A DNA stretch of 64,000 nt from Sulfomarinibacter sp963733915 (GCA_963733915.1 CAVTEP010000003.1:124001-188000), one strand, 5' to 3'. Numbered from the stretch's first letter, positions 44,584 through 54,392 are shown. Numbers and translations are program-made. Notes: a model not told the origin generated them from the letters alone.

Positions 44584-45420
44584 TCAGTCCCCGTTATCGC
44601 TGAAGACATTTTCCGAGCCGCTGTACACCAAGAACTGCGTGCCTCGCGCTCGGGCGATCATCACCATCCCGAGGTGCTGGGCAAGCTCGAGACCCATCTG
44701 CGTCACGCCCGATCTGGAGATGAGGGCAGGTACCCCCATGATGGCGGTTTTCATGACGATCTCGGAGGTCAGCCGTCCGGTGGTGAAGAAGAGCTTGTTC
44801 CCGCCCTCGACCCGGTCGAGCCACATCATGCCGGAAATCGCATCCGCCGCGTTGTGCCGACCCACGTCCTCGGTAAACAGCAGAACTTCGGCACCCGCAC
44901 ACAGCGCACACCCGTGCACCGCTCCAGCACTACGGTAGACCTCGTTGTAACGGCCAACCTCGCGCAGCAGCGCCGGCACCGTGGAGCGGTTGATTCTCAC
45001 CTTCGGCAGCTTGGCGGCATAGAGCTCATCCAGGGTATGGGCAAAAACGGTCCCTTGTCCGCAACCGGTGGTCACCGTTCGCCCGCCGAGCTTGGCCTCC
45101 TGATCGCGCAGACCCCTGCCGTCCCGAGTCGCAACCCGCACCCACTCCTCGCCCCAGTCGACCTCCACCGAGACGATCTCCTCGAGCTCATCGATCAGGC
45201 GTTGGTTGCGCAGGAAACCGAGCGCCAGCGCTTCGGGATGGGTGCCCAGGGTCATCAGGGTCACGATCTCGCGGTCATCGACCACCAGGGTCAACGGCAG
45301 CTCGCCGGCAACCGACACGTCCCGCACCCGGCCACGCTCGTCGACCGCCGTGACTGCGTGGGTGGGGGCCCTCCCCGCCTGCGACATCCTGGGTCGATAG
45401 GGCTGGTTTCGATCCGTCAA
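44584..45420 (-). CDS. fdhD: Sulfurtransferase FdhD
   Basis: FdhD passes sulfur from IscS to the bis-MGD cofactor of formate dehydrogenases. The 278-residue protein has GTHPEALALGFLRNQRLI, TVTTGCGQGT and the CxxC-type GAVHGCALCAG (catalytic cysteines, about residue 168), VGRHNAADA and TTGRLTSEIVMK, all family hallmarks. The TTG start is preceded by AAGGAGG. No formate dehydrogenase gene is in the window, and fdhD lies upstream of tetR and bamB on the same strand; a role in maturing the tungsten cofactor of BamB is an attractive but untested idea. Confidence 0.95.
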   Translation of the reverse strand: MTDRNQPYRPRMSQAGRAPTHAVTAVDERGRVRDVSVAGELPLTLVVDDREIVTLMTLGTHPEALALGFLRNQRLIDELEEIVSVEVDWGEEWVRVATRDGRGLRDQEAKLGGRTVTTGCGQGTVFAHTLDELYAAKLPKVRINRSTVPALLREVGRYNEVYRSAGAVHGCALCAGAEVLLFTEDVGRHNAADAISGMMWLDRVEGGNKLFFTTGRLTSEIVMKTAIMGVPALISRSGVTQMGLELAQHLGMVMIARARGTQFLVYSGSENVFSDNGD

Positions 45421-45590
45421 AGATCCTCCTTCGGGGTCAGCGCTACCAGTCTATTCGATACCCTCGCAGGGGGTCCCCCACCGATGAGTGCTGGTCTGCT
45501 CGAATGATATATTGGGCGAGGTCAGTTCAATCATCTTTCGCCGAAGCAACAACGACCACCCGTCCGCTGGCCTGGTGAGTGGGAGGCGCC

Positions 45591-46175
45591 GTGATCACGA
45601 CGAAGAACATCCTGTTGGTTCTGGTGCTCGGCTCGGTCTGGGGAGTGGCAGAGCTCTTCGGCAAGGACGTGCTGACCGACTTCGGTATCGGAGGGGCGTC
45701 GATCTGGTTGGCGGCCTGGGCCATCTTGCTCCTGAGCATCGGCAGGGGCGTTTGGAACAAGATCGGATCGTCCACCGTCATCGGCTTCATCGCCGCCGCC
45801 TTCAAGTTCGCCGGTCCATCCACCAACTACTGCCATCTCCTGGGAATCGCCGCCCTCGGCGTGTTTTTCGACGTCTTCGCCTCCAGCTTACTGGCCCGGG
45901 GGGGATCACAGTGGTGGCGTCACGCCCTCGTCGGACTGATCACGGCTTACGGCGCCAGGGCTTTCTTTGTCTGGTACTCGGTGAGCGTCGCCCAGTCCGA
46001 GCGCTGGATCGAGGGCGGAACGCAGATGGCGTTCGACCATATCGCGCGGGGTGGTAGTGTGGTGGCATTCGCAGGGTTGCTCCTCGCTCCCATGGGATTC
46101 CGAATCGGCGCGAAAGCGGCAGAAGCTCGGTCAGGAAGCCCAGCCGAAGACCCTCTCACGGCCGATCAGCGCTGA
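45591..46175 (+). CDS. Membrane protein of unknown function
   Basis: I do not recognise this protein. It has 194 residues with about five or six hydrophobic segments (ILLVLVLGSVWGVAELF, IWLAAWAILLLSI, LLGIAALGVFFDVFASSLL, AFAGLLLAPMGFRIG). The layout resembles small substrate-binding components of ECF-type importers, but no motif supports that. The GTG at 45591 follows GGGAGG; an in-frame GTG at 45579 is possible. It is divergent from fdhD and upstream of the dehydratase operon on the same strand, with a 93-base gap. Confidence 0.6.
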   Translation: MITTKNILLVLVLGSVWGVAELFGKDVLTDFGIGGASIWLAAWAILLLSIGRGVWNKIGSSTVIGFIAAAFKFAGPSTNYCHLLGIAALGVFFDVFASSLLARGGSQWWRHALVGLITAYGARAFFVWYSVSVAQSERWIEGGTQMAFDHIARGGSVVAFAGLLLAPMGFRIGAKAAEARSGSPAEDPLTADQR

Positions 46176-46268
46176 TAGACCCATGATGCCGCCGGTGTCT
46201 AGGCCACATTGGCGCAGATGACCCACCGAACAGCGCTACAATCTCTTTGAACCCCACTGGGAGGGCAT

Positions 46269-47514
46269 ATGAACCAGGAGAAGAGCGCCATCAAAAAGAT
46301 CCGCGCCACGGGAGCGATGCGCGAGGTCATGGCGGAGTACTTCGGCGAGCTCGACGAGGCTTCGCGGACGGGCTCGAAGAAGGTCGCGTGGTGCACCAGC
46401 GTCGGTCCGGCCGAGCTGCTGCGGTCGTTCGGCTTCCTGGTGTACTTCCCTGAGAACCACGGCGCGCTGCTGGGCTCGTCGCGGATGGCGGCCGATCTGA
46501 TTCCGGCGGCCACCGCGGCCGGCTACTCGCCGGAAATCTGCTCCTACCTGACGAGCGACGTCGGCTCATACCTGAGCAAGTCCACCCCGCTGACCCACGC
46601 CTTCGGCATGGAGTCGGTGCCGAAGCCGGACGTCCTGGTCTACAACACCAACCAGTGCCGCGATGTCCAGGACTGGTTCGCCTTCTACCAGCGCGAGTGG
46701 GAGGTGCCGATGCTCGGGATCCAGACGCCTCGCTCGGTCGACGAACTCGATGCCGCGATCGTCGATGGCCTCGTCCAGCAGCACAAGGACCTGATCCCGC
46801 ACCTCGAGGAGATCTCGGGCCGAAATTTCGACATCGACCGCCTGCGCGAGGTCGTGGCCTCGTCCCACCGCTGCACCCTGCTGTGGCGCCAAGGTCCTCC
46901 GGCTGGCCGAGCACCAGCCCTCGCCGATCACCTTCTTCGACGGCACGATCCACATGGGCCCGGCGGTGGTGCTGCGCGGCGACGAGCGCGCCGAGCGCTA
47001 CTACGAGGTGCTGGTGGCCGAGCTCGAGGAGCGGATCGCCGAGGGCGTGGGAGCGGTCGACGACGAGAAGCTCCGCTTCTACTGGGAGGGCATGCCGGTT
47101 TGGGGCAAGCTGCGTGACAACGCCGAGCAGTTCGCCGGCCACCGGGCCTGCGTGGTGGCCTCCACCTACTGCAACAGCTGGATCTTCGAGGCCCTCGAGT
47201 CACGAGGACCCCTTCGAGGGCATGGCCCGCGCCTACACCGAGCTCTTCATCGTCCGCTCGGAGGAGTTCAAGCAGAGCTACCTGGAGGGGATGGTTCGCG
47301 ACTACGCCATCGACGGGATCATCTACCACGACGCCAAGACCTGCCCCAACAACTCCAACAACCGCTACGGCCTGCCGCTGCGCCTCCGCGAGCAGATCGG
47401 GACCCCTTCGTGGTCATCGACGGCGACCTCAACGATCTGCGTCTTTATTCGGAGGAGCAGGCCCGGACCCAGTTCGAGGCGTTGGTGGAACAGCTCGAGG
47501 AGCAGCACGCATAG
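46269..47514 (+). pseudogene. 2-hydroxyacyl-CoA dehydratase D component / benzoyl-CoA reductase class I B-C family protein, frameshifted
   Basis: Read through, this is about 415 residues of the HgdB/FldB/BcrB-C family, which holds a [4Fe-4S] active site and removes water from 2-hydroxyacyl-CoA or reduces aromatic rings. Conserved pieces include VAWCTSVGPAELL, YNTNQCRDVQDWF and, after a shift, WGKLRDNAEQF and DAKTCPNNSNNRYGLP. Frame changes occur near 46885, 47203 and 47401; each looks like a single base gained or lost (for example GGGG reduced to GGG at 47401), while the codons between are intact. Only one D-type subunit is present, like E. coli YjiM. Either sequencing error or recent decay. 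Confidence 0.8.
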
Positions 47515-48328
47515 TGAGAGATCGTTCCGGCGATCCGCTCTACTGCGGCGTCGACGTCGGCGCTTCGGCCACCAAGTTGGTCCTCCTCGACCAGGATCGC
47601 GAGGTCCGCGGCCGCTCCATCCGGCGGTCGGGCGTGGACTACGCGGCGACCGCCGCGCGCCTGCCTCGCGGATGCGCTCGATGACGCGGGCGCCGAGGAA
47701 GGCCGGGTCCGCCGCACGGTGTCCACCGGCTACGGCCGCCGCAACGTCGACTTCGCCGACGACGCTCGCACCGAGCTCCACTGCCACGGCGTCGGCTGCT
47801 ACCACCACTTCCCATCGCGCCATCACGATCGTCGACATCGGCGGTCAGGACAACAAGATCATCCGCCTCGACGACGACGGTCGCCGGGTCGACTTCAAGA
47901 TGAACCGCAAGTGCGCGGCGGGCACCGGGGCCTTCCTCGAGGAGATCGCGCTCCGTCTCGACATCGCGCTGGATGAGCTCGAGGCACTGGCGCAGCAGCA
48001 CCGACGAGGCAGTGCGGCTGAACAGCTTCTGCACGGTCTTCGCCAAGACCGAGATCCTCTCCCACCTCCGCCGTGGCGAGCCCGTGGCCGGCCTCGTCCG
48101 CGGCGCCTTCGCATCGGTCGTCAGCCGGGTCGCGGAGATGGACCCACTCGACGGCGAGGTGGTGCTCACCGGCGGCGTCGTCGCCCACAATCCGACCATC
48201 GCCGAGATCCTCGCGGAAAAGCTGGGCGGGGAGGTGAAGGTGCCCCCCACCCGCAGTTCACGGGCGCTCTCGGCGCGGCCCTGACCGCGCTGGCGCGACC
48301 GACGAGCAGAGAGGAAAGCGATGCTTGA
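47514..48328 (+). pseudogene. BadF/BadG/BcrA/HgdC-type ATPase activator, frameshifted
   Basis: This is the ATP-driven activator (archerase) that injects an electron into the dehydratase. It is about 271 residues after repair. Motifs lie in different frames: GVDVGASATKLVLL (phosphate 1), STGYGRRNV, DIGGQDNKII (phosphate 2), MNRKCAAGTGAFLE (first cluster cysteine), NSFCTVFAKTEIL (second) and GGVVAHNPTI (adenosine). Shifts fall near 47663, 47812, 47998 and 48250, the last a missing C in a C run. The GTG start at 47514 shares one base with the preceding stop. The end overlaps the next gene by eight bases. Confidence 0.8.
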
Positions 48329-50405
48329 CGGTCTCTTCAAACCGCGGGCGGTCGCCGTCGTCGGCGCCTCGACCAACCCCTACTCCATCGGCCACATCGT
48401 CATCAAGAATCTGTCGACCTACGGCTTCAAGGGGCCGATCTTCCCGATCAACCCCAAGGGCGGCCACATCCGCGCTTCAAGGCCTTCAAGTCGGTGCTCG
48501 ACGTGCCGGACGAGATCGACCTGGTCAACATCTCGGTCAAGTACAGCCTGGTGCCGGCAGTCATCGAGGAGTGCGGCAAGAAGGGCGTCAAGTTCGCCAT
48601 CGTCCACACCGCCGGCTTCAAGGAGGTCGGCGAGGAGGGCATCAAGCGCGAGCGCGAGATGGTCGAGCTGGCCCACAGCTACGGCATGCGCATCTTCGGG
48701 CCCAACTCCCAGGGCATCCAGAACGCCGACCCCGAGATCTCGGTCTACGCCAACTTCACCTTCGTGCCGATGAAGCCGGGCAACATCTCGATCATCGCCC
48801 AGGGCGGCGGCATGGGCGAGATGCTCAAGCTGCACCTGCACAACGTCGGCCTCGGCCACCGCATGTACTGCTCCTACGGCAACGAGTGCGATCTGACCAT
48901 GCCCGAGATCCTCGACTACTACGGCCAGGACGAGGGCACCCGCGTCGATCATGATGCAGATCGAGAGCTTCAAGGACCCGGCCGCCTTTCTCGAGGTGGC
49001 GTCGAAGATCACGCCGCACAAGCCGATCCTGGCGATCAAGGCCGGCCGCACCCGCGAGGGCTCGGTGGCGGTCTCCTCGCACACCGGCACGCTGGTCGAC
49101 CAGGCGCGCGATGGCCACGGCCATGTACCGAGAAGGCCGGCGTGGTGGAGTTCCACGACACCGACGAGATGATCAAGGCGGCGATCGCCTTCTCCACCCA
49201 GGAGCCGCCGCGCGGCAAGCGCATCGGCATGATCACCAACACCGGCGGCCCCGGCATCCAGGCGGTGGACGAGGCGGTCGACCACGGCCTCGAGCTCGCC
49301 ACCTGGTCGGAGAAGGGCCGGGCGAAGCTCGCCGAGAGCCTGTACGCCGAGGCCAGCCTCGGCAACCCGGTCGACGTGGTCGCCACCGCCAACGCCGGAC
49401 CACTACTCACGCGGCGGTCGACACGCTGCTCAAGGAGGAGGGCACCGACATGGTGCTGGTCTTCTTCGTCACCGCGCCCTTCACCGACACCGACGCCATC
49501 GCGCGCCGCATCAAGGAGGCCACCGACACCTCCGACAAGCCGGTGGTGGTGGTGGTCGAGACCTACTCGGAGTTCTACGGCCTGATCGACAAGCTGCGGG
49601 CAGTCGGACCTGCCGGTCTACGAGTTCGCCGAGGACGGCGCGCGCGCCCTGGCCGCGATGGCCCGCTACGCCGAGCTCCGGGATCGCGAACTCGAGGCGC
49701 CGCCCGAGCTGAAGGTTGATCGCGAGGCCGCCGAGGAGATCCTCGGCCGGCACGAGGGGCAGCGACGCCTACCTGCCCGCAGGCGGACGCCTTCGCGCTG
49801 CTGGCGGCCTACGGCGATCCCGGCGCCGAAGGTGCGCGCGGTGACCCGGGCGGAGGACCTCGAAGCCGCCGCCGCCGAGGTCGGCTTCCCCTGCGTGCTC
49901 AAGGTCGACTCGGCCGACGTGATCCACAAGTCGGACGAGGGCGGCGTGGTGCTCGGCATCGACGAATGACGAAGCTCTTGCCGCGGCCTATCGCCGAAAT
50001 GACGGGCCGCTTCTCCGGCGCGGAGACGACCTTCATCCTTCAGGAGCAGAAGCCGGCCGGACGCGAGGTCATCGTCGGCGCCACCGAATCCCCAGGTCTC
50101 GGCCACCTGGTGATGTTCGGCCTCGGCGGCATCTTCGTCGAGGTGATGCAGGACGTCGCCTTCGCGCGTCGCGCCCCTTGAGCCGGCCGGAGGCCCGCGA
50201 GCTGATGCGCGCGATCAAGGGCTTCCCGATGCTCGAGGGCGTACGCGGCGAGCCGGGCGTCGATCTCGAGGCGGTCGAGGACCTGCTGCTGCGGGTGTCT
50301 CGGCTGGTCGCCGACTTCCCCGCGATCACCGAGATGGACCTCAACCCGATCCTGGCCTGGCCGGAAGGCGCCTGCGCCGTCGACGTCCGCCTCAAGGTAC
50401 GCTGA
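48321..50405 (+). pseudogene. ADP-forming acyl-CoA synthetase (fused alpha-beta), frameshifted
   Basis: Read through the shifts, this is about 690 residues in the order CoA-binding (VAVVGASTNPYSIGHIV), ligase/CoA domain (GPNSQGIQNADP, SIIAQGGGMGEML, SSHTGTLVDQA) and C-terminal ATP-grasp (FPCVLKVDSADVIHKSDEGGVVLG, TEMDLNPILAWPEG). It would join an acid to CoA with ATP, or make ATP from an acyl-CoA. At least eight frame changes occur (about 48470, 48945, 49108, 49130, 49402, 49605, 49760-49830, 49968, 50175). The coding segments between them are otherwise intact and free of stops, arguing for base-call errors over decay. No AMP-forming benzoate-CoA ligase is in the window. Confidence 0.8.
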
Positions 50406-50413
50406 CCCGATAG

Positions 50414-51821
50414 ATGACGAGCTGGATCCCGATCACCATCGTCACCCTCTACGTGGCGGTGCTGTTCGCAGTCACCGGGTGGGCACGTCGGCTGACGGCA
50501 AAGGGCGGTGGCGGCATCGTCGGCTACCTGCTGGCCGGGCGAGGTCTGCCCTACTGGGTGGCAGCGGCCCTGCTCGCCGGACTCGCCGTCGGTGGGGTGT
50601 CGACCATCGGCATCGCCGAGCGGGCCTACACGCGTCGGCATCTCCGCCGGCTGGTACAACGCGGCCTGGGCGGCCGGCGCCTTCGTCCTCGGCCTTCGGC
50701 GCGGCGCGGCGCTACCGCCGATCGAGATCACGACCCTGCCCGAGCTCTTCGAGCGCCACTACAGCACGACGGCGCGTGTCCTCGGGGTGATCGGCCAGCT
50801 CGTGATCCAGATCGTGATCACCTCCCTGCAGTACGTGGCCGGCGGGGCGATCCTGCGCGTCGCTGCTGCCCGGGGTCTTCACCCTGCAGACGGGGATGCT
50901 GGTCACCGCCGCTGGTCTTCGTCGGTATCACGCTGATCGGCGGTTTCTGGGCCGCCGGGCTGACCAACGTGATCAACGTGATCGTGATCTACATCGGCAT
51001 CGTCCTCGCCGCGGTCATGAGCGTGGCCCGGGTCGGTGGCCTCGGTGCGCTCGAGGCGGCCTGCCCGAGGCTCATCCCGGTTTCGATCTCTTCGCGATGG
51101 GCCCTGGCCTGATCGCCGCCTGGTTCCTGGTGATGATCACGACGACCCACTCGACCCAGTCCGTGATCCAGGTCGGTTTCGCGGCCAAGGACGAGAGCCA
51201 CGCCGCCCGCGCCTACCTGCTCGGCGGGCTCATCATCCTGCCGGTCGGCTTCATCAGCGCTATCATCGGCATGGCGGCGGCGGTGCAAGCCACCCGGGCA
51301 TCGTGGCGGCCGAGGCCCTGCCGAGGATGGTGCTGGACCTGCCTCCGCTGGCGGCGGGCATCATCCTCGCCGGACTGTGGGCCGCGGACGTGAGCACCGC
51401 CTCCGCCCTGTTGCTCGGCAGCGCCGCCCTGGTCTCGAGCGACATCGTCAAGCGCTTCTTCGCGCCCGATCTGAGCGCCGCCCGGGATCAGTCGGTGTGC
51501 CGCGTCACGGTCGCGGTTCTCAGCGTCGTCACCTTCGGACTCGCCCTCGCGGTCGAGGGCATCCTCAAGGCCCTGTTGGTGGGCCTCACCCTGACCACCG
51601 CCTACACCCTGGTGGTGTTGATGACCATGTACTGTCCGCGCCTGTGCCGCCGCTCGTCCGCTACGTGGACCCTGTCAACCACGATGCTCGCCCTGGCGGC
51701 GTGGCTCGTCGCGCCCGCCGATTGGCGGGTGCTGCCCCACCCGATCTACCTCACGTGGATCGTCAGCCTCGTGACCTTCTTCCTGGTCGCGGTCTTCGAT
51801 CGCAGGAGGATCGAGGTCTGA
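50414..51821 (+). pseudogene. Sodium:solute symporter (SSS) family transporter, frameshifted
   Basis: Read through, this is about 470 residues of the SSS family with many hydrophobic segments: WIPITIVTLYVAVLFAVTGW, YLLAGRGLPYWVAAALLAGLAVGGVSTIG (shown in part), TTLPELFERHYS, FVGITLIGGFWAAGLTN, ITTTHSTQSVIQ and a C-terminal KALLVGLTLTTAY segment. Frame changes occur near 50640, 50865, 50915, 51070 and 51290. The substrate is unknown; neighbours suggest an organic acid destined for CoA activation. It begins nine bases after the synthetase and ends the operon. Confidence 0.78.
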
Positions 51822-51823
51822 CC

Positions 51824-51848
51824 GCAATTCTCGCGCAGCGAGAATTGC
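51824..51848. terminator. Hairpin between convergent transporter and dch genes
   Basis: GCAATTCTCGC-GCA-GCGAGAATTGC is a perfect 11-bp stem between the stops of two converging genes. No strong T-run follows. It is the best candidate for a bidirectional terminator here. Confidence 0.5.
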
Positions 51849-52591
51849 TACCTGTGCTTCCACTCGGGAGGACGACGCTCCTCGAAGCTCTTGATTCCTT
51901 CAGCGACGTCGTCCAGTCGGTAGAGCTCCGACATGAAGAGAGCCTTGAAGTGGTCGAGCCTTTCCGATGAGCCTTCGGTCAGGCTCTTCGCAAGCGCCTG
52001 CTTGGTGATCCGGAGCACGGGGGCGCTGAGGCCGTTGAATAGAGCGTCGATCTCCGCCCATTCGTCCCTCGGCAAGATCTTCTGCACGAGGCCCATTGCG
52101 AGCGCCCGATCGGCGGGTAGATTCTCACCGGAAAGAATCGAGTATGCCGCGTTCTGATACCCGGTCAGCCGGGGCAGCTGATGGAGCGCAACGGGTGGAA
52201 AGAACGCGAGCTTGATCTCCGGCTGCCCGAACACCGCTTCGGGGTCGGCGACCACGAAGTCGCAGAAAGAGATCAGCTCCATCGCGCCCCCGAGGCAGGA
52301 GCCGTGGACGGCCGCGATCACCGGAGCCGGGAACGCCGGCAGCGCGAGGCACGCATCGACGAGGCCCGTCACCATTCCATCGGCCTGCTCCTGCTTGTGC
52401 TCCGCCACCGACGCGCCGGCCGAAAAACAGCGGCCCTCTCCCGACAGCACGACCGCTGCTACCGAGTCGTCGTCCGCGAGCTCACCCAGGCGCTCGACCA
52501 GAGCTCCCAGAATCGCAGCATCGAGCACGTTGACCGGCGGCGCATCGACCACCAGATGAACCACCCGTTCGCGTCGCTCCACGTTGATCAT
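51848..52591 (-). CDS. dch: Cyclohexa-1,5-diene-1-carbonyl-CoA hydratase (Dch/BamR)
   Basis: Dch adds water to the dienoyl-CoA made by benzoyl-CoA reductase, yielding 6-hydroxycyclohex-1-ene-1-carbonyl-CoA. The 247-residue crotonase-family protein shows CFSAGASVAEH (oxyanion loop) and GSCLGGAMELISFCDF. FGQPEIKLAFFPPVAL is characteristic of Dch rather than ordinary crotonases (PEIK...FPPVA), and SAPVLRITKQAL and the C-terminal DVAEGIKSFEERRPPEW also fit. It is 17 bases after a dehydrogenase gene on the same strand. The ATG at 52591 follows GAGGAGGG. Confidence 0.92.
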   Translation of the reverse strand: MINVERRERVVHLVVDAPPVNVLDAAILGALVERLGELADDDSVAAVVLSGEGRCFSAGASVAEHKQEQADGMVTGLVDACLALPAFPAPVIAAVHGSCLGGAMELISFCDFVVADPEAVFGQPEIKLAFFPPVALHQLPRLTGYQNAAYSILSGENLPADRALAMGLVQKILPRDEWAEIDALFNGLSAPVLRITKQALAKSLTEGSSERLDHFKALFMSELYRLDDVAEGIKSFEERRPPEWKHR

Positions 52592-52608
52592 GCAAGCCCT
52601 CCTCGGCA

Positions 52609-53598
52609 TCACGAGTCGATCAGGTACTCCGGAATGTCGTCGTCGTCACGAGTGCCGTTTCTGATCTCCTGGGTCACGATCGCGCTGGTGAAAAAGGCAT
52701 TGTGACCGACATCAACGCCCTGAAACATGTGGCCGATCTTGACGATCTTGCCGTTGATGAACTCGATCTCGGTGGGGCGGCGTTCCTTCAGGTCGAACCA
52801 CATCGAGGGGTAGTGTTCGCCTCCCCCCTCGAGGTACTCGATGCATCGATCGAGGGTATCCTCACCGTAGTTGTAGCCGACCAAACCGGCCACCGTGAGG
52901 CCCTCCCGGAGCAGAACGCGTGCCATTCGGCGCGTGTGTTTGAGGTGCATCGCACGCGCCATCGTGAGACCATGCGCCGCGCACAGCGCGTTGAGGGCGG
53001 AGTTGAGAACCGTCTTGAAAAAGGCCGCCTTCTTCATTTCGTAGTGCGACACGCTGAGGGTGGTCAGACCCGCACCGCTCAGCATTTCGGCGACCTCGCC
53101 CATCCGCGTCGGGGCCCTTTCGGAGGCGGGACCCAGAAGGTTGGGCGGATGAAACCAGTTCATCGTTGTCCATCCGTCGGGGTCCTGGTTGCCGGCATAG
53201 TTGATGACGCCCCTGCACACGCGATCCTTGGAGATGTACTCGCCGACGAGGTCCTCGGGACCGATGCCATTCATGGCCGCCACGACACGCATCTTGTCTG
53301 GCCACTGGAGTTCGGCAAAGACAGGCAACAGATCGGGCAGAGCCCAGGTCTTGGTACAGATGAAGACGACCGCCAGGTCCTCGACTTCGGACAGTTCGGC
53401 GAGGCTCGAGAAGCAACCCTGTGGCCTCTCCTCAAGCTCTGCGAAGCCGCGAATCTGGAGACCGTCGCGGTTCACCTGCTCCGCACGGGTCTCTGCCAGT
53501 TCGACCCCGTACACCTTCATGCCGCTCCGTACGAGGTACGCTCCGAGAATCGAGCCCACAGGACCAAAGCCGACGATGCCGACCCTCGGTGGTCTCAA
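52609..53598 (-). CDS. Ketopantoate reductase (PanE/ApbA)-like dehydrogenase
   Basis: This NAD(P)-dependent protein of about 329 residues has an N-terminal VGIVGFGPVGSILGAYL motif (about residue 7), a mid-domain FICTKTWALPDLL and AAMNGIGPEDLV segment typical of ketopantoate reductases, and a C-terminal helical domain with KTVLNSALNALCAAHGLTM. I chose the TTG at 53598 because AAGGAGG lies five bases upstream; the longer ATG start at 53706 adds a low-complexity leader. Pairing with dch suggests it could be the missing 6-hydroxycyclohex-1-ene-1-carbonyl-CoA dehydrogenase instead of an enzyme of pantothenate synthesis; that is inferred from position only. Confidence 0.85.
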   Translation of the reverse strand: MRPPRVGIVGFGPVGSILGAYLVRSGMKVYGVELAETRAEQVNRDGLQIRGFAELEERPQGCFSSLAELSEVEDLAVVFICTKTWALPDLLPVFAELQWPDKMRVVAAMNGIGPEDLVGEYISKDRVCRGVINYAGNQDPDGWTTMNWFHPPNLLGPASERAPTRMGEVAEMLSGAGLTTLSVSHYEMKKAAFFKTVLNSALNALCAAHGLTMARAMHLKHTRRMARVLLREGLTVAGLVGYNYGEDTLDRCIEYLEGGGEHYPSMWFDLKERRPTEIEFINGKIVKIGHMFQGVDVGHNAFFTSAIVTQEIRNGTRDDDDIPEYLIDS

Positions 53599-53887
53599 CG
53601 CTCCCTCCTTCCGGTCCGAAACACTGTCAGCCGGTGCACCTGCGCTGTCGACTCTCACCGCTCCCGGCGAAGCCCACCCGATGTCTCGACGCGAGCCCTT
53701 CTTCAAACGGCCACAGCTGCCGATGACAGGCGTGATTTTATCATCACGCCTCTCGCCAACTGCATCCGATTCTCAATTATGTTGCCCAGCGAACCGAGGG
53801 TGCTCTCGAAGTTCGTCCAGGTTCCCACAATCCCATCGAGGTGCCGCCGGCCTGGTCTCATCGAAACCGTGCACCGCTCCGTCGTCC

Positions 53888-54307
53888 TCATGGGCTCTCG
53901 TTCGAGTACGCCTCCGGGTCTTCTTTCCATCGCTCCCAGAGCGCCCGGCGTTCGTCGCCGCCCCCGCCGGGTTCGATGAGATCGTGGACCTCGTCAAATG
54001 TGGCCGCCCATGCCCCGGGGGGAAGATCATCGCCGACCACCATCACGGTCGCACGGTTTGGGTTGGCGGGCTCGCCGACCAGGACTATCCCCTCTTCCAC
54101 CTCGCCCAGCTCCGGTCCCCACAGAAGGTGCGGCAGAAAGGCCAGCTTCTGGAAGGTCCACAGGTAATCGTCGAGAATCTGCCGCCGGCCCTCGTCGGCC
54201 ACCCACACGACGACACGGGCGTGAGCCTCGTGAAGCCGCGACAGCAGTGCGGCGAGCTCGCCGGCGCGCTTGTCGGATGACAGCTGGTGAAGCTCGAGCC
54301 GGGCCAT
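53888..54307 (-). CDS. holC: DNA polymerase III subunit chi (HolC-like)
   Basis: HolC links the clamp loader to single-stranded-DNA-binding protein. The 139-residue protein begins ARLELHQLSSDKRAGELAALL; VVVWVADEGRRQILDDYLWTF and FLPHLLWG fit the HolC family, with the FxPH motif typical. The C-terminus has an acidic and proline-free tail. It lies alone between two operons. The start is the ATG at 54307 near a GAGGAGAG-type SD. The 290-base gap upstream of its end, up to the PanE-like gene, holds no gene I can support. Confidence 0.8.
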   Translation of the reverse strand: MARLELHQLSSDKRAGELAALLSRLHEAHARVVVWVADEGRRQILDDYLWTFQKLAFLPHLLWGPELGEVEEGIVLVGEPANPNRATVMVVGDDLPPGAWAATFDEVHDLIEPGGGGDERRALWERWKEDPEAYSNESP

Positions 54308-54392
54308 GAGGAGAGATTCTACCCCAGTAGCTATGAGCTGAGCCTCTTGCAAGACATCATAGGTCGATGTCGTCTCGCGGTTCGTATGAACC

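Noticed and set aside
46327..47142. 271-residue minus-strand frame opposite the dehydratase gene
   Set aside because: It is an antisense shadow; the plus strand holds HgdB-family motifs despite frameshifts.
52609..53598. Assigning the PanE-like gene firmly to pantothenate synthesis
   Set aside because: No other pantothenate gene is nearby, and its partner is dch; the role is left open.
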